A DNA stretch of 64,000 nucleotides from Entrophospora sp. SA101 (lineage: Eukaryota; Glomeromycota; Glomeromycetes; Entrophosporales; Entrophosporaceae), in contig CAUDNR010002491.1 in NCBI GenBank assembly GCA_958430865.1, positions 1 to 64,000 on the forward strand. Reading direction: 5' to 3'. Within the stretch, counting starts at the first letter, position 1. Each line of letters opens with the position of its first letter. Shown here piece after piece: positions 46,148-57,871 of this stretch. The notes below the pieces were generated by a model. The model searched no databases and had not been told where the DNA came from. It saw only the letters and a list, made by a program, of their open reading frames with translations. Position numbers and translations under genes: made by a program.

Positions 46148-46474
46148 TTATTTTCTTTTTACATTATTATACCAATATTCCCTAACTTTAGTAGATGACC
46201 ATGAATTATTTATTTTAAATAGATTTTCAAATAATCTTTTTGCTACTTCCTTTGATAAGTCTGTAGGATGATTAAACACTTCTTGAAGAATTTCAAGTTC
46301 CTCATTTATTTTTTTGTGTCTCTTATATTTTAGTAAAGAAGTTTCAATCTCATCAATTGGTGCAACTGTTATGTCTGAAACCAGAGTGGGTAAATTGTCT
46401 CCAACTTCTATCTCTTTGTTTGATCTACCTTTGTTGATTTCTTTGATGAGTGTATTATGTTCTTTAACTTTCAC
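46148..46474 (-). CDS. Hypothetical protein, 108 aa, homeodomain-like C-terminus
   Basis: An open frame on the minus strand encodes a charged protein. The C-terminal 55 residues (INEELEILQEVFNHPTDL, then AKRLFENLFKINNSW and KVREYWYNNVKRK) have the length and the W-x4-VR-x-YWYNN ending of a homeodomain-like helix-turn-helix, with the third helix carrying basic residues. Upstream on the same strand (about 46480-46555) another frame encodes CQEVYKKIPHSTVGKDVAL before a stop, so the protein may originally have been longer and be a pseudogene copy of a multicopy family. DNA binding is inferred from pattern only. Confidence 0.45.
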   Translation of the reverse strand: MKVKEHNTLIKEINKGRSNKEIEVGDNLPTLVSDITVAPIDEIETSLLKYKRHKKINEELEILQEVFNHPTDLSKEVAKRLFENLFKINNSWSSTKVREYWYNNVKRK

Positions 46475-48411
46475 AAAGCAACATCTTTACCAACAGTGGA
46501 ATGTGGTATTTTTTTGTAAACTTCTTGACATAATGGTAAAAATTATGAATAAAAAATTATGGAAGATAGGTATTTAAAAAATATATGATTGCAAGAGATA
46601 AAATTAATGATTAAAATGATTAAAAACAGATTTATAAGAATATTGTTATATGATTATATCATATTTATATTTAAAATGACAATGTACTTAATTCCTTTAT
46701 CTGCTAAAGAAAGACTTCATTAATAACTAATCATTAAAAAATAATAATAAATAATAATAATAATAGTCTATATTTTCTTTCTTCTGAAATTGTCACTGTT
46801 ATGTATATAGTAATTATAAATATTACATTACACAATTAGAAGAAAAAAAAAATATTAAATCACAAAGAGAATTTATTTTCATTATTTATATCATATATTT
46901 TTCTTAATATTAATACTAAAAATGTGCTCAACATACATTAATTCCTTATTTTTTTTTCTAAGGCAGTAATTTATTGGAACAACATTTTGTGACCATTCTT
47001 ATCATTCATTATTTAAAAATATATATATATGTATCCTTTAATGAGTCTTGCAATATCTGTTTTATATATAAACAAAAAGTAAAGTTTATTAGTAAGAATA
47101 TAATTGCAATATTAAAAAATTATATAATCAACTACTTATTATTAGTTTTCATTTTATTAATATTTTATTTAAAAATGTATAACTTCCAACTGCTAATTAT
47201 TTATTGTTTCTTTATGAAACCATATCTAAAATTTTACAAGGAATAAAATAAAATCTCAGAATGTGTACACAAAATATCACGTTCCTTGTTAAAAATTACA
47301 TGTGGGTGTACTAGCGACAAGTAAAAAGTTCTTTCGATTTTAATAGTAAAAGTTGACATGTTTCACAAAAATTTTACATAGCTATGACAGTAGACACATC
47401 AATCGCGTGAAATCTTGTCTGACTGATAAAATTCATTGAAATGTGATTAGTAATTTTGGTATAACAAATTTAAATGTAATTTTCTGATGTTGACTGTATG
47501 CATATATTCCAGAACCTAAAAGACATTTTTTTATTAGAAACAGATATTAAAACACAGATCATTCTCATTTAAAATTTTCGGAATTTGTTAGTCTGCATAA
47601 AATTATTGATAATGTTTTAATGCTCTAAAACTCAAGCATGTTATACAATTTATTAGTTTATTATTGCTTCAATTATTTCAGTGGTCTACAAAATCATGAT
47701 TATATAAAAACATAATATTAAATCTCGAACTCGAATATTCGAGTCGAACCGAGCTCGAGCTAAACATAAACTCGGCTCGGCTTGTTCGGAGCTTTAGTAA
47801 ATAGTATTAGTAACAAAATTTAATTTTACATAAATCGCTACCAGGAAAGTATCCACTCAACTAGTCACACAACCAAGATATAACACAATCCCAACTGAAT
47901 TATGCTATATAGATGTGTTGTCAAAGTTAATTTAGCTTCGACTCAATACCCAAGATCTCAATTTTTAATTGCGTCTGACTCATGTTTTTAATATGACTCA
48001 ATTAATTGCGGCTATGGTTAACCTAATACTAATTTTGGCTAACTAAATTATATATATACCTATCATAAAGCTTGAACATCAATTTTTATTTGAGGCGATT
48101 GGTTTAATTTATTTATTTTTAATCATTTTCTTTATAGTAATTGTGTTTGCTTTTTAAATGCATGATTTTTTCCAGTCCATAGTAGTAGTAACAGGTAATT
48201 GGTCTTTTATAGATTCCGTGTCTGTTTTATTAATATTTTTGTTGAATTGAGAATTTTTGCCCTGAGGTCTCTTTAGATTAGAGGATTCACCAGAATCTAT
48301 TGATTCACAGTTATTATCACCTGAATGTTATCTCACTTGAAGAATAAAGAATATACATAAAATCTCTATATGACGAAATGTTTTATTTGGCACACTTGTG
48401 TTCATGATATC

Positions 48412-48525
48412 AAGGTTTTGGTATACACATATACTGAATTTATTAGCAAGAATCAACAAATTTCGTTATACATATGTAGCAAGGTTTCGGTTCCCATGTA
48501 TACTGAATTTATCAGCAAGCAATTT
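48412..48525. repeat. Imperfect direct repeat, period 69 bp
   Basis: AAGGTTTTGGTATACACATATACTG..TTATTAGCAAG at 48412 recurs as AAGGTTTCGGTTCCCATGTATACTG..TTATCAGCAAG at 48481. It is non-coding and looks like an old tandem duplication. Confidence 0.7.
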
Positions 48526-49985
48526 TCATTATTGAATATAATTATTTATTGAAAATAAAATATAGGTTTAAAATCATCGGTAAACATGGATTGAATTCGA
48601 CTATTCTGTGCTTTACTTTTACATGTTCTAAGAATTACACAAAACTCCATGTTCATCATCTTGTTGCTTCAAAAATAAAAGTGTGTTTCCAAAAATTTTA
48701 GTAACTCATATCTAATACTCATCAGAACCTGATAAATTATTTACTTCAGCTGTCTTCCTTTTAATTTTAATTAAAAAAAAAATTTATTTAATGCCATTTT
48801 ATTATAAATCACCAATTATATCAAAGAATTCATTTTGTGATCACATGTTTCGGAATAATGAGGTAAGAATAAGAATAAGACGGTATTTGTAACGAATTTC
48901 GGTATAAAGAGATAGATTTCGGGTATAGATGTAACTTCGGTAAATCGAGGTTTGTTATATAGAGGTTTTACTACAGATTAGTTATATTAGGATCCTCCTC
49001 GTAATTGTTTTCGAAAGTTGCAAATGGCCTTTAAAAGTTTGACTGCCTTCCCACATACGAGCGCTGCTCTACTGATTTTTTATTTTTCTAAAAAATCTAC
49101 GCTTTTTCTAGTTTTATTGTTTTACAACTTGTGTAACATTCCTTTGTTTATTTTCAGGATCATTCATTTCCGTATTCTATTATAATAATAATCTTCCCCA
49201 GCGAAAAAGCACGGCCACGTATTTTTTTGGGAGGATGGCGTTGGGATACCTAAGATGTTACTATATCTGAAATTTTAGGTTGAGAATTTTTAATTAGTAG
49301 TAAAGGGTAGTTGTCGTAGTAAAACCTTGAGTTCTTGCGATTTATACTCATAGCCACGTGACAGACTTTTCTTGAAATTAAGGAGGATCAAATTAACCCA
49401 ATTTGGAATATTTAATTTAATTATTATTATATAGAATAATAATGAAATAAAAAAAATTTTTCCCATACTTATGCTATCTCTCCGTATGAACGATTCGCCT
49501 GCTTCTATTTTTTTTTAATGACTCTACCTACCATTATCAGTTGTCTTCAATTTCCATTTCGATATATAATAATTATGTCTTATTGACATGGGTCAATTAA
49601 TAGCTCACGTTTAGAATTACTAATAAAATATACTAATACATATAAAACAAAATACCAGATAGAATTCTTTATTCTTTTCCTTAAATGGTGTGATTATATG
49701 GATTGATTATGATTTGGCCAAACTGTTGTTTTATTATTCAACGTGTTAAAAGTAAAATAATATGCTTCAAGAAATATAATATGTGGCGTTATCAGTTTAT
49801 TCAAAATAGTAATCACAATCTTATCTCGTCACGGTAAAGAGATATTTTATATCCAAAGAATATTTTTATAGGAACAGAGATTTTTTTTAATAGATAATCG
49901 TATTATTGTGAACCAAATAAATCAATATCACGTGAAGCACATCTTCTATATACATAGCCTTTGGGCCCTGGATGATTGTGACCTT

Positions 49986-50010
49986 GTTATTATTATAATA
50001 ATAATAATTA

Positions 50011-50041
<31 letters not shown>
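49986..50041. repeat. (ATT)n / (AAT)n microsatellite
   Basis: Runs of ATA and ATT units meet head to head, giving a local palindrome. Confidence 0.85.
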
Positions 50042-50972
50042 AGGCAACCTAATTTCAAAAATAGCAAGAAAAAATTTACGCGTATATAATTACCTATTAC
50101 TATTATTATTATTATTATTAAAAGTAACGTGTTTTAGTGGCACGTGATATCGTCACTTGCTTTCTTGGTACTATTGGTTGTACAATATGATTAATGAAAT
50201 TTTTTTGGAGGGAAAGTAATTAATATATATATATAACCTTAAAAAATAATTATTAAAAAACCGAAAGAGAGAAAACGAAAAATATTCTATAATAAGATAT
50301 TATTATATATAAATATAGAATACAAGTAAATATGAACTTGTGTGTGTTGTTTGACATTATGCAAGATTTTAATTAATTGTAACTTTTGATGCTTCTCTCA
50401 AATGATTCTTAATAATAATTAGTTTATTATAATCAATAAGATTGATATTATAGTTAATAAGATTATTGTAAATTAATAAGGTTGATAATTATAATATTAA
50501 TATAATTGTTGACTATTGGTAATTTAACTGTTAATAAATATTTGTTAGATTTAAGCATATTATTATTATATACACAATTACATAATATTAAATTGATATT
50601 GAAATAAAATGTATATTTTATATTACACAGTTAATTAATTAATCATTTATATTAACCTTTTTTTTTCAGAACACATACACACACACGTACGCACGGTTGC
50701 CCTACAATAAAATCATAGTGCACAAAAAAACATCCGAGAAATTAATGAGCATCAGATGGATGTTGATGTTTTTTAGTGCCTTTGATTATTATATTATAAA
50801 AATTGTCAATGATTCTTTTTAAATGATAGATGTTGATAATGACGACAAGTTATTTATTATTCGTCGTATATGGAAAATAAATCTTGTCTTTTTAAATTTT
50901 TTTCTTTAAAAAGTTCCGAAATAAAACTCCCAATTTAAACTGGAAAAAATCAATCAATCAAGTATTACATCA

Positions 50973-50973
50973 C

Positions 50974-51006
<33 letters not shown>

Positions 51007-51020
51007 TATATATATATATT
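50973..51020. repeat. (AT)n microsatellite with TTTA interruptions
   Basis: Alternating TA tract broken at regular intervals by TTTATA. Confidence 0.85.
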
Positions 51021-51678
51021 TATCAATCATTTTAATATCATTATCTAATATCTATTGTGGACAACGGTCCATCAACTGCTTATTATCAACACTATTTTTT
51101 ACCAAATAAACAAAAAATTGTCTTCAGACATTAAACCAACCAATTTTTTTTAATTTTCTAATTTGGAACAATCGTATAAAATATAATAATAATGTGAGTG
51201 TGCATATTTTTATATCATTTATTCTTATTATATTATTATTATTTATTATTTTATTATTATTATTATTATTTATTTAATGTACAGAACGCCGTCTAAATGA
51301 TTTTTACAAATAAAGAGATTGGAAAGACTTGGAGAAGAAATGGATGGAATTATGTGCAAGTCGAACAATGAAAAAGAATGTAAACAAAAAAACCTGTAAA
51401 ATTCAAGTTTCAATATCTTATAATAAACAAATATAAATAAATAATTTAAAAAAGAAATGCTCTTCTTTTTTCTCTTTTACAAAAATATATAAAAATTTTT
51501 TTATTTATTTTTCCTCTTTTTTTTTCCTTTTGAAAAAACTTTTTAATAAAAAAAAAAAAATAAAGAAATAAGCTTTCATTAACTCTTATTGCTTTTATTT
51601 TCCTGTTTAAAAACATTATTATATCATCATTTTATATTATTTAACAAAGAAAAACAATTAACGTGTTCATTAATATCA

Positions 51679-51745
51679 TATATATATATATATATTGTAC
51701 ATTATTATTTATTATATTATATATATATATATATATATATATTAT
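51679..51745. repeat. (AT)n microsatellite
   Basis: Two TA tracts separated by TTGTACATTATTATTTATTA. The open frame through them is an artefact. Confidence 0.85.
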
Positions 51746-52043
51746 ATTATAAAACGATATTCGTCAATTAAAAAAATTTATAAATAGTTAACATTCTTTT
51801 ACTCACTTTCAAAATAATTTATTACCAAGAGACTTTGAGATTGTTTTAAATTTAAATCTAAATTCACTAGATATACACATATACTCTTATTACAACTTTA
51901 CAATCTCTCCAACCAACAAACAAAAAAACCAATCACAACAATTAAACTTAGCAAATAATAAGCCTTTTTTTCTTCAAAAGGGAAAAAAAAGAGGGTAAAA
52001 AAAGATTATTCAACAAATAAAAATAAACAAATAGTTGTTTGTA

Positions 52044-54287
52044 ATGGACATCCCATATCCATCATTCTCATCCTTTTCATCATCGCCACCATCATCATTT
52101 ATAAATAATAGCGAACCACAACAATCCTTTTACACAAGTCAAACAGTTTGTCCAGAATGTAACAATTCTTTACCGTTAATACAAATAGATGGATGGTGTA
52201 AAGATTGTGAGAAATTTAATTTTCAAAAGACATTTTCCAAATGGACAAGTGGGAATGAAAACATTGACAATTTCATCAAGGAAACTCAACTAAAATCAAC
52301 CAGACCAATTGATTATTTGGAATGGATACCATATGAACGATTCAAAGATATAAAATTTATAGATAAAAGCAATAATGATATTAACAATGGTTATGGTAAT
52401 GTGGCTACGGCTATTTGGTTAGATGGTCCTAGATGGAGTTGGAACGAAGAAATTTTAAAATGGCAAAGAACCGGTGAAACTATAGTTGCGCTTAAAATAA
52501 TGGAAAAAACCAAAAATATTAATTCAGATTATTTTAACGAGGTATTTATTTGTCATATTAAAGTTTATTATTTTTTTTTTTTTATTTATTTTTTTTTTAA
52601 ACTATATTTTTTTTTCATTTAAAGCTCAAAAAATGTTATAATTGTACGGCATTCAACAATAATATGGTTCATTGTTATGGAATTTCTCGTGACCCAACAA
52701 CAAAACATTTTATAATGGTAATGGAATACGCTGATCGTGGCTCATTGCACAACTATCTAATTAAAAATTTTTCGGCATTAACTTGGGAAAAAAGAATAAA
52801 ATTCCTTTGTAATATAGCTTCGGGTTTAAGAAACATCCATAATTCTGGACTAGTGCATCATAATATACATAGCGGGAATATCCTGATGTTCTCGGATTAT
52901 AATGAATACTCGGCCATAACTGATGTTGGACTATGCAATATTTCATCATTACCTTCACCCATCCCAAAATCACCATCACCATCAAATTATGTATATGGTG
53001 TATTACCATATTTAGCACCAGAAGTTTTAAAAGGCCGTAAACCAACAAAAGCTTCAGATATGTTTTCTATAGGAATAATAATGTGCGAGTTGACTACTGG
53101 TAAACGACCACATCAAGATAGAGCTCATGATTCACAGCTAATCAACGATATATGTGATGGCTTACGACCGGAAATTACCGAAGACACGCCCTCGTTCTAT
53201 AAACAATTGATGCAAAAATGTTGGGATCCTGATCCTGCCAAAAGACCAACCGCTGAAAAACTTTACGACTTGTTAACTTTTAAATCTGAAAAAGTTATCA
53301 AACAAATTAGAAAGGCCGAAAAGAGACGCATGATTATGTTACGACAACGTGAACAAGCTCTTATTTCTAAAATGAATGCTAAATATGCTAAATTGGAATT
53401 ACATAGCGGAAATGTTAATGTAAATGGTGGCGGTGGTAATAATGGTGGTAATGGATATAACAATAATAATAATAAGGGAAATAGCCTGATTTCAAAAGAA
53501 TCAAAGATGGCTTTGCTTCAATTAAGCGGTAGGTTTTTTTTTTTTGGTGAGAGTGAGAAATAAATAAATTGATAAATAACATTATATTATTTATTTAGAA
53601 TTACAAAAAGTTCATCAACAAGCTTATTATTCAAGTCGACCGATACCAATTGTAGTCACCTCACCAAGAGTTAGCCTCGAAATTTATGGTAATAAAAATA
53701 ATAACTTATTATTTAATTTATTTAATTTTTAAATTATAAAAATCATTTCCATTTCCTTGTAAATATTTTTTAATTTTATTGCATATATGACCTCATTTCT
53801 TTCCCTCGATCATATTTATTTAATATTCATCATTGTTTTCTCTTATTTCATATAAAATTTTGTAATTTAATTTTGTTTATTTATTTATAATATATTTACA
53901 ACGCTAATTGGGATTTGGGATTTATTATTTTAATCTTTTGTACATTCTGTTTGTAAATCATCAACCAATCATATATACGATGTATCATAACATAACATAT
54001 AATATAATAATAAATCACGCACACGCACTCACACTCACACTCTCACATTCATTCACTACTCGTCCACATACATTATCCCACGCACATTGCATAAAAACAT
54101 TCACATTCACATTACACTAATCATATAAATATATATGTATATGTATATAGACAAGATATCAGACTTTCATTATTATTATGATGGTGGTAAACCTAAATCA
54201 ACAACGGTAACAAAAACTACGGGCGTAGGAAGCGATGAGACATCGTATCCATTACATGTGTCGAGTGATTCTTGTGTAATATCTTAA
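52044..54287 (+). CDS. Zinc-ribbon protein kinase-like protein, probable pseudokinase
   Basis: Exons 52044-52541, 52625-53528, 53599-53688 and 54151-54287 give 1629 nt (542 aa) in frame. Residues about 33-57 hold a zinc ribbon (CPEC, then CKDC), the hallmark of a kinase family greatly expanded in Rhizophagus-type fungi. A linker (FSKWTSGNENIDNFIKETQL) and a tyrosine-kinase-like fold follow. The nucleotide-binding Lys is present (VALKIM, about 151), but the catalytic loop reads HHNIHSGNIL. The HRD aspartate is therefore Asn (about 246), and DFG is DVG (about 266-268). APEVL, the C-lobe ELTTGKRP, DRAHD and CWDPDPAKRPT are intact. The missing catalytic base predicts weak or no phosphotransfer. 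The C-terminus is a Gly/Asn-rich, then Ser/Thr-rich tail. The start was chosen at ATG 52044, as no upstream in-frame ATG precedes the zinc ribbon. Confidence 0.88.
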
Positions 54288-54926
54288 ATATTTTTTATAT
54301 TAATTAATTAGAAATTTTAGAAAATTGGAAAAAGTAGTGAAGTAAACATTTTATTATTGTTATTATTAATATTGTTACTATTATTATTATTATTTTATTT
54401 GTGATTTTATTAGTTAATAAATATAGTAAGTAAAATTTTTTAATTTTTCATTAATTAAAATAAAAAATAAAATAAATATATATATTAATATGCAAACATT
54501 TAACAAATGGAAAATCATATATATAATGAATGACCAACCATTTCGTTAAATCTCCCGACCAGGAGAGACTCCCATTGGATATTTTCGATATTGAGAGTGT
54601 GTTGAAGAAGTGTTGTCCAAGTATATGTTGATGATTTGTGTGGGTGTATAGGTAGGTTCTCGAGAAGTGGAATGAAAAATTTGGAGCAATCTTGACGCAC
54701 CAGCAACAACAATGGCAGTTACTGAACGAGGATCCCGAGGTTTCATCATGGTATAGCCACACTTGAATGAAAATACATGATGGGTTGACACACTCAACAA
54801 CACAATGTACTTTGACACTAGTGACCTGCCGTTGATAATTCTACGGAACCGCGTGTACCTAGTCTGTTAGAAATACCATCCATACACAAGTTTGTGAGGA
54901 TCGAGGAGGGCAAGAAATTACATTGG
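54288..54926. other. Gene-free 3' flank of the pseudokinase gene
   Basis: No exon on either strand; the minus-strand open frames overlap in three registers, show no motif and are left out. Confidence 0.45.
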
Positions 54927-55042
54927 GGCCTGTTGTATGTGAAATTGAAACTATGTGAAATTGAAATTTATAATTAAAAATTTTGGGGTGGGGTGTTTGG
55001 ATATGAAATTCTGATTGGCTAATTTGGATTTCACAACAGGCC
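54927..55042. repeat. 116-bp inverted-repeat element (MITE-like)
   Basis: GGCCTGTTGTATGTGAAATT at the left is matched by AATTTGGATTTCACAACAGGCC at the right. The centre is GAAATTGAAA/AATTTCATATCC-type sequence that extends the hairpin. There is no coding capacity. It is a short, nearly palindromic miniature transposon. Confidence 0.65.
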
Positions 55043-56372
55043 AAAGTTCATCAAGTTGTGAGACAGTTGATGACGATGGTTGTGATGGAAGTTGTGATGA
55101 TGATTGAAGTTGTGAGTGTGAAGTTGATGAATATTGTTTATTTGATCTTCTTTCCTAACATGCATGTTCTTTTACATGATGACTTCTTGTAGCACCGAGT
55201 TCTTTTTGTATGGAGCTGTTAATTATGTCGATTCTTCAACTGAGATTTGGAATATTCAAATATTGACCAAGCTCTTGGTGGGTTGTATTTTATGAGCTGG
55301 ATCAATTTCCGACATGGTCTTGGTACTGTTTAAAGGTTATGTTCCTTTTGTGAAAGAGCACGTATAACTTCCAACAACATCAAAACCAGCAAAATCATCG
55401 TTTTTGCAGAATCACTTTTGCACTACATCTTTTTCGCATTTTCTGTTCCTGCATTAATTGCGTCAACTAATTTATTATACATGTATCTTTCTCCTCCATC
55501 AGTTTTAATCAGCCTGAAACTGAGTTGTTATAATAGATACAAAAGGGATCAAATGTTTGATTGAGTCTCCAAAATACGTATAAATAAAGAAAGCTTAAAT
55601 AATATTCACCAGCAATATGGAGCATGCTGCAACAAAACCAGACAAAGTGGACAATAAGATTTTGTTGACATAACAATCTGATCATCTAGCTTGAAGATCC
55701 AAAGACTATACAAACGGGTAATAGCAAAAATATAATTTGATATGTTTGACCCATCATTATAGCTCATAAATCAGTCATGACAAAGTAATTTAGTTGAATT
55801 TTCTACTAGAGATAAATTCAATTTCCATATTCTTAATAGGAAATATTTTGGTTGTCAATAGATTGACACAGCTATGGTTGCTTACCGTGATAATTGCTGA
55901 ATCTGAAATGCTAAACTCTTATAGAAAAAAACTAAATATTTTCATCCGAATTCCATATATACTGAATCAAGCGCAAATTTATTATTATAAATTTTTTTTT
56001 TCATAAAAATAAAAAATTTCCTTTTAACAAAAATATCAATAATTTTTAACAATAATCTGATTCTGGATGCTTTCTTACATATGAAGCCAGTGTTGAGATG
56101 GGTGTTGTACTTTCATATTCGGTTGCTAATTTTGAGACCCTTCCTGCAAAAAAACAAAGTGTGGTGAAATCATAAGCAAAATTTTTGTAAAAAAAGCAAA
56201 GATTAAAAATAAAACATTTGTATTTTTTTAACCATAAAATGAGAAATTGTAGACATTAACAACAGAAGTGTGCATAAAAGATGATCTTGATTGAAAATAA
56301 AAAGTAATTGAGGAAATTTCCCTCTGTATAAATTGAAATTCATTCTAACTGTCAAAGAAAACAATAGTTATT
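55043..56372. other. Gene-free stretch with possible coding relics
   Basis: On the minus strand around 55050-55180 a Ser/Gln-rich frame (KQYSSTSHSQLQSSSQLPSQ) and around 55480 TDGGERYMYNKLVDAINAG look like remnants of a protein, but they are in different frames with stops between them. An inverted partner of 56753-56795 lies at 55614-55656 (see findings). Confidence 0.35.
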
Positions 56373-56627
56373 TTAAGATTTTTGCTTTTTATTAGGTAAT
56401 AATACATCATCATGATGCTTTCTTTTTCCAACATTTATTATTTTTCTTTCTTCATGGTAAATTTCATAAGTAATCTTTTCTTTTCTTAGATAAGCTTCCA
56501 GCATCTGAGTATCATTTATTTTGAAAATGTAAGGTGCAATTTTTTCACCTTGTTCCTTTTTTAGAATACTTCTAATGGTGCTATAATTCTTGGGTTCCAT
56601 AGTAGATCTGATGTAAATGAGTTTCAT
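56373..56627 (-). CDS. Hypothetical protein, 84 aa
   Basis: An uninterrupted minus-strand frame with ordinary composition: it begins MKLIYIRSTMEPKNYSTIRS and ends with a basic cluster (GKRKHHDDVLLPNKKQK) that could be a nuclear localisation signal. I recognise no domain. It could be a real small gene, an exon of a decayed gene, or chance. Confidence 0.3.
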   Translation of the reverse strand: MKLIYIRSTMEPKNYSTIRSILKKEQGEKIAPYIFKINDTQMLEAYLRKEKITYEIYHEERKIINVGKRKHHDDVLLPNKKQKS

Positions 56628-57091
56628 ATTAACTATTTTGCATAGGGATAGTTCTATATATCACTTAAAATAATGAATGGGATATTATAAAACTGTTAAT
56701 TATGATCACATTACAAATGACTAAATTTTGATCCCTGAATTTTTGGCAATACCAATGTTCACTTTGTCTGGTTTTGTTGCAGTATGCCCCATATATAAAA
56801 TTTGAAATCTTTGGTTCATAATGAGATCTTGCAGTTTGCAGAATTAACAGGATTATTTTTAACCAAAATAAAGTTTTCAACGAAAGGTATATATATTATC
56901 GCAAAATATTTTTTGGGTTTTACAATTATTTTTGATCATGTTATTATGCCCATTTTAAATAATTGAATTCAATATAAAAAAGATCGCCAATCGATTTTGT
57001 CACATGTGACAAATTCAAATGTCCGCCATGCTGAATGTTGGGTGGTTGGCACCATAGGAAAAATTTATTCTATTTTTGAAAAATAAAAAAT
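56628..57091. other. Region upstream of UMP1
   Basis: No confident gene. On the minus strand at about 56710-56800 a short segment YGAYCNKTRQSEHWYCQKF resembles the zinc ribbon seen at the N-terminus of the local kinase family, with one cysteine displaced. The last 200 bp should include the UMP1 promoter. Confidence 0.4.
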
Positions 57092-57871
57092 ATGGTAAAT
57101 AAATAAATTACACTCTTTTATTGTAAGTTTATGTAATAATGATGATAACAATAATAATTAATTATATAAATTATATAAAATTCTTATAGTCAACACAATC
57201 ACTTAGATTAGCTCCACCAGCATCTTCAACCAATTTGGAGAAAAGTGTCATCAATACTACAAATTCTTATGGTATTCATGATACTTTTCGCTTTGGTCCA
57301 AAATCTATTGAAAGTGATATTTCACCAACTCATCCACTTGAAAATAGATTAAAATATGTGCGTTTGTATAATGAATAAATGAAAATTTTGAATTTACATA
57401 ATTAATTATTTTCCATTAATAATATTAGTGGGAAGAAACACAAAGTAATTTGAAACTTACATTACATCGAAAAGTTTATGGACTTCATGCGCCAATAAGA
57501 CAACTCATGGAACGAAGCATTGTATCAAAGGTAAATTCTGATTGATTAATAAATAAAGAATAAGAGTATGGAAAATATCTTATTAAACAATAATCATACT
57601 AATATTAATAACAATATTATTATAGGTACAAAGATTCCCAGTTTTAGAATCTTCTAATCTTGGATTAGATATTTTAATGGGTAAAGATGAAACAATTGAT
57701 TTTGAAGATTTCTTGAATGGTTCGTTTTTATAATTTCTAATGATTTTTCAAATTAAAATCACACAACTAATCAATCAATTGTTTGTTCACATTTTTTCAG
57801 ATCCAAGTCAATCAACAGATATGATTGATATACATTCAGCAATGGAACATAAATATAACATCAAATTATAA
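57092..57871 (+). CDS. UMP1: Proteasome maturation factor UMP1/POMP, 145 aa
   Basis: UMP1 is the chaperone of half-proteasome assembly and is degraded when the 20S core matures. Exons are 57092-57094, 57190-57357, 57429-57530, 57626-57719 and 57801-57871, which give 438 nt in frame. Family marks in order are HPLE, W-EETQSNLKL, VYGLHAPIRQLMER, SSNLGLDIL and then GKDETIDFEDFLNDPSQS, the C-terminal block shared with animal POMP. Length equals the family's usual 140-148 aa. The first exon is just the ATG, immediately followed by GTAAAT. The acceptor TTATAG precedes TCAACACAATC, whose frame (STQSLRLAPP) has no other ATG. The 5' leader should lie directly upstream. Confidence 0.9.

Larger units (their letters stand above)
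46475..52043. other. 5.6-kb gene-free, repeat-rich stretch
   Basis: I find no supported exon. The block contains palindromic TCGAATATTCGA and CTCGAGCT words near 47730-47790, the direct repeat at 48412-48525, and microsatellites (ATT)n at about 49986-50041, (AT)n at about 50973-51020 and 51679-51745, and (TTA)n around 51230-51275. The last few hundred bases are the promoter side of the pseudokinase gene, with CAAC/ACAA-rich DNA near 51900-51960. Confidence 0.5.

Noticed and set aside
46974..47246. 90-codon hydrophobic frame resembling a membrane protein
   Set aside because: Its hydrophobicity comes from AT-only codons (Ile, Leu, Phe, Tyr, Asn); it starts at a TTG-type codon and lacks any motif.
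54451..55044. Four overlapping minus-strand frames downstream of the pseudokinase
   Set aside because: Three registers overlap, and one runs through the inverted-repeat element; none has a domain.
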